A DNA stretch of 64,000 nucleotides from Ruminococcus flavefaciens. Lineage in GTDB: Bacteria; Bacillota; Clostridia; Oscillospirales; Ruminococcaceae. The stretch covers positions 62,001-126,000 of the forward strand of contig SVNH01000004.1 in NCBI GenBank assembly GCA_015067005.1, written 5' to 3'. The translations under genes were made by a program, and so were the position numbers. Under the pieces are notes generated by a model. The model was not told the DNA's origin and ran no database searches. It worked only from the letters and a program-made list of their open reading frames with translations. Shown here piece after piece: positions 62,450-64,000 of this stretch; position 1 is the first letter of the stretch, and every line of letters begins with the position of its first letter.

Positions 62450-63088
62450 ATGAGTAATGAGATTAAATCTGTGACCGAACTCGGAAACCCGCGTAAGCCG
62501 CAGGGAGAAGCTGGATTTGAAATGCTCAGCAGTATGAACGAGCACCACTCGGACGTGACAGACTGGGCACTTGGCTTCCTCGAACTGAATGACGATAACA
62601 GCGTACTTGACATAGGCTGCGGCGGAGGTGCAACGCTTTCAAAAATCGCAGGCATGACTAAGTCCGGACATATCATGGGAGTTGACTACTCAGATGTCTC
62701 AGTAAGAATGAGTAAGGATACAAATGCGGAAATGATAAGCACCGGAAGAATGGAAATAATCGAGGCTTCCGTTGAAAGCTTACCTCTTGATGACAACAGC
62801 TTTGACCGTATAATTACAGTCGAGAGTTTTTATTTCTGGCCGGATCCGCAGAATAATCTGAAAGAAGTGTATCGTGTTCTGAAAAACAATGGAATATTCC
62901 TGATAGTTGCGGACATAAACGGCGACGCAGATCTCAGCGAAGAGGATATGGACAATATCCGAAAATACTCGCTATACAACCCGAAAATCGCTGAATTCCG
63001 CAGTCTGCTTGAAGCAGCAGGATTCAGCAGCGTGAACATACATACAAAAGACGGTACAAGCTGGGTTTGCGCCGAGGGAAGGAAGTAA
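62450..63088 (+). CDS. Class I SAM-dependent methyltransferase
   Basis: 212 aa with motif I VLDIGCGGGATLSKIA, motif II GVDYSDVSVRMSK, and FDRIITVESFYFWPDPQNNLKE (acidic loop then helix), the pattern of ubiE-type small-molecule methyltransferases. Substrate unknown. ATG at 62450 has AAAGGA upstream. Confidence 0.87.
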   Translation: MSNEIKSVTELGNPRKPQGEAGFEMLSSMNEHHSDVTDWALGFLELNDDNSVLDIGCGGGATLSKIAGMTKSGHIMGVDYSDVSVRMSKDTNAEMISTGRMEIIEASVESLPLDDNSFDRIITVESFYFWPDPQNNLKEVYRVLKNNGIFLIVADINGDADLSEEDMDNIRKYSLYNPKIAEFRSLLEAAGFSSVNIHTKDGTSWVCAEGRK

Positions 63089-63094
63089 CAGGAA

Positions 63095-64000
63095 TTACTT
63101 ACTGTAACACCTGCCCTGGTACGTATCAAGTTCAGCAAGGCGCTTATCAATACCGCCGAGTACAGAAATTTTGTCTTTGCTCCACATCGGAGCAATAAGC
63201 TTAGACTTATCGCCATCGCCTGTAATTCGCTCGATCACAGTCTCCGGCGGCAGCAATTCAAGCTGACGTACAACAATATCAATATACTCGTCTTTGCTCA
63301 GAAGCTCAATACCACCCTTGCTGTACATTTCAGCAAGCCTTGTACCGCGGATAACGTGAAGCATCTGGAGTTTCACCGCGTCAGGGGAGAGTGCAGCTGC
63401 CTGACGAACAGTTTCAAGCATCATATCTGCCGACTCACCCGGCAGACCGTTTATAATGTGAAGACAAACGCGTATACCGCGTTCTTTAAGTTTATGGTAT
63501 CCTTCGAGGAACTCGCTGTGTGTACAGCAGCGGTTGATAAGAGTTATAGTTTTATCATGTACAGTCTGCATACCGAGTTCTACTGTAAGAGCAGTACGGT
63601 GCGAGTAATATTCAAGCATATCGAGCATATCATCCGCAAGGCAATCACCGCGGGTGCCGACAGCTATACCGGAAATTTCCGGATAAGACAGGATATTATC
63701 CATTATCGTCCGAAGTGTATCAGGCGAGGTATAAGTATTGGTATTGGACTGTAAATATGCAGCGATCTTTGGTACATATCCCAATTTACCGTTTATTCTC
63801 CTGATCTCTGAATCAAGCTGCTGCAAAACGCTCAGTTCCGGACGTGTAAAATACCCGCTGCCCGCATCGCAGAAAATACATCCTCCTCTGCCTTTGCTTC
63901 CGTCAATATTCGGGCAGGTGAATCCGCAGTTCAGAACAGCTTTATATATCTTTTCGCCGAAATTCGAGCGATTATAGTAATTCAATGTATGGTATCGCTT
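63095..64000 (-). CDS. Radical SAM protein of the YhcC/TIGR01212 type, N-terminus cut by window end
   Basis: At least 301 codons are visible. The sequence entering from the edge reads K-R-Y-H-T-L-N-Y-Y-N, the conserved N-terminal block of this family, so the true start lies beyond 64000; the TTG at 63985 is not the start. The cluster motif is C-x7-C-x2-C type: CGFTCPNIDGSKGRGGCIFCDAG split over two turns. Elongator-protein-3-like barrel. Role unknown; may modify RNA or protein. Confidence 0.9.
   Translation of the reverse strand, partial: KRYHTLNYYNRSNFGEKIYKAVLNCGFTCPNIDGSKGRGGCIFCDAGSGYFTRPELSVLQQLDSEIRRINGKLGYVPKIAAYLQSNTNTYTSPDTLRTIMDNILSYPEISGIAVGTRGDCLADDMLDMLEYYSHRTALTVELGMQTVHDKTITLINRCCTHSEFLEGYHKLKERGIRVCLHIINGLPGESADMMLETVRQAAALSPDAVKLQMLHVIRGTRLAEMYSKGGIELLSKDEYIDIVVRQLELLPPETVIERITGDGDKSKLIAPMWSKDKISVLGGIDKRLAELDTYQGRCYSK

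Noticed and set aside
1-64000. tRNA, rRNA, prophage or insertion sequence
   Set aside because: I found no cloverleaf-like gene ends, transposase or integrase motifs in the translated frames; I could not run a dedicated search.

Overview
The window reads as chromosome of an anaerobic, low-to-mid G+C clostridial bacterium close to Ruminococcus (Oscillospiraceae). The basis is a secreted SGNH hydrolase with a dockerin-like tail, a domain-permuted GH3 glycosidase of the Ruminococcus albus type, Thr-rich extracellular linkers, anaerobic stress proteins (rubredoxin-first rubrerythrin, an NrdD-like mini-protein), and Firmicutes-typical hprK, whiA, rapZ and sigK. It is gene-dense, mostly housekeeping. 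I see no rRNA, tRNA, CRISPR array, insertion sequence or prophage. This assignment is inference from gene content.

Layout. 1-5 kb: a tiny Cys/Gly-rich membrane protein, a ClpC-like unfoldase, a PflX-type radical SAM enzyme and the dockerin-bearing SGNH hydrolase. 5-9 kb: aroB-aroA-aroC-DUF4364 shikimate operon, ended by a terminator present in two copies around a palindromic repeat. 9-14.6 kb (minus): thyX-DUF2156-DJ-1-fthC-mltG-U32, almost all overlapping. 15-20.5 kb: a SurA/PrsA-like lipoprotein, a DnaD/DnaC helicase-loading pair, an epimerase with an HD (p)ppGpp-hydrolase-like gene, and sigK. 20.6-33 kb (plus): rpe, an Rnf-like membrane trio D-E-A, a GH-like protein, hprK, murB, rapZ, whiA, dnaE, then pfkA. 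33-39 kb: S1-domain protein, DUF951, prfA, a threonylcarbamoyl-AMP synthase, coaE, M18 aminopeptidase. 39-44.4 kb (minus): MoxR-DUF58-transglutaminase, with a DUF308 protein. 44.6-53 kb: copA, a second type II topoisomerase pair, uppP, a Crp/Fnr regulator. 53-64 kb: NrdD-like mini-protein, rubrerythrin, GH3, an ArsC-like protein, an SPFH/YdjG/YdjH-like stress-membrane module, glmS, a methyltransferase, and a radical SAM gene cut by the window end.

The most unusual items are: (1) an Rnf/Nqr-like D-E-A trio without B, C or G, in which three of the four conserved iron-sulfur cysteines are serine; (2) an SPFH plus zinc-ribbon membrane module with a shortened YdjH-like partner and no PspA gene; (3) whiA with no canonical start codon, apparently ATA, in frame with the rapZ stop; (4) a 16-bp palindrome placed to control both the Crp/Fnr gene and the divergent NrdD-like/rubrerythrin genes; (5) a near-identical 16-mer promoter element shared by sigK and the tiny Cys-rich protein; (6) a chorismate synthase missing several hallmark residues.
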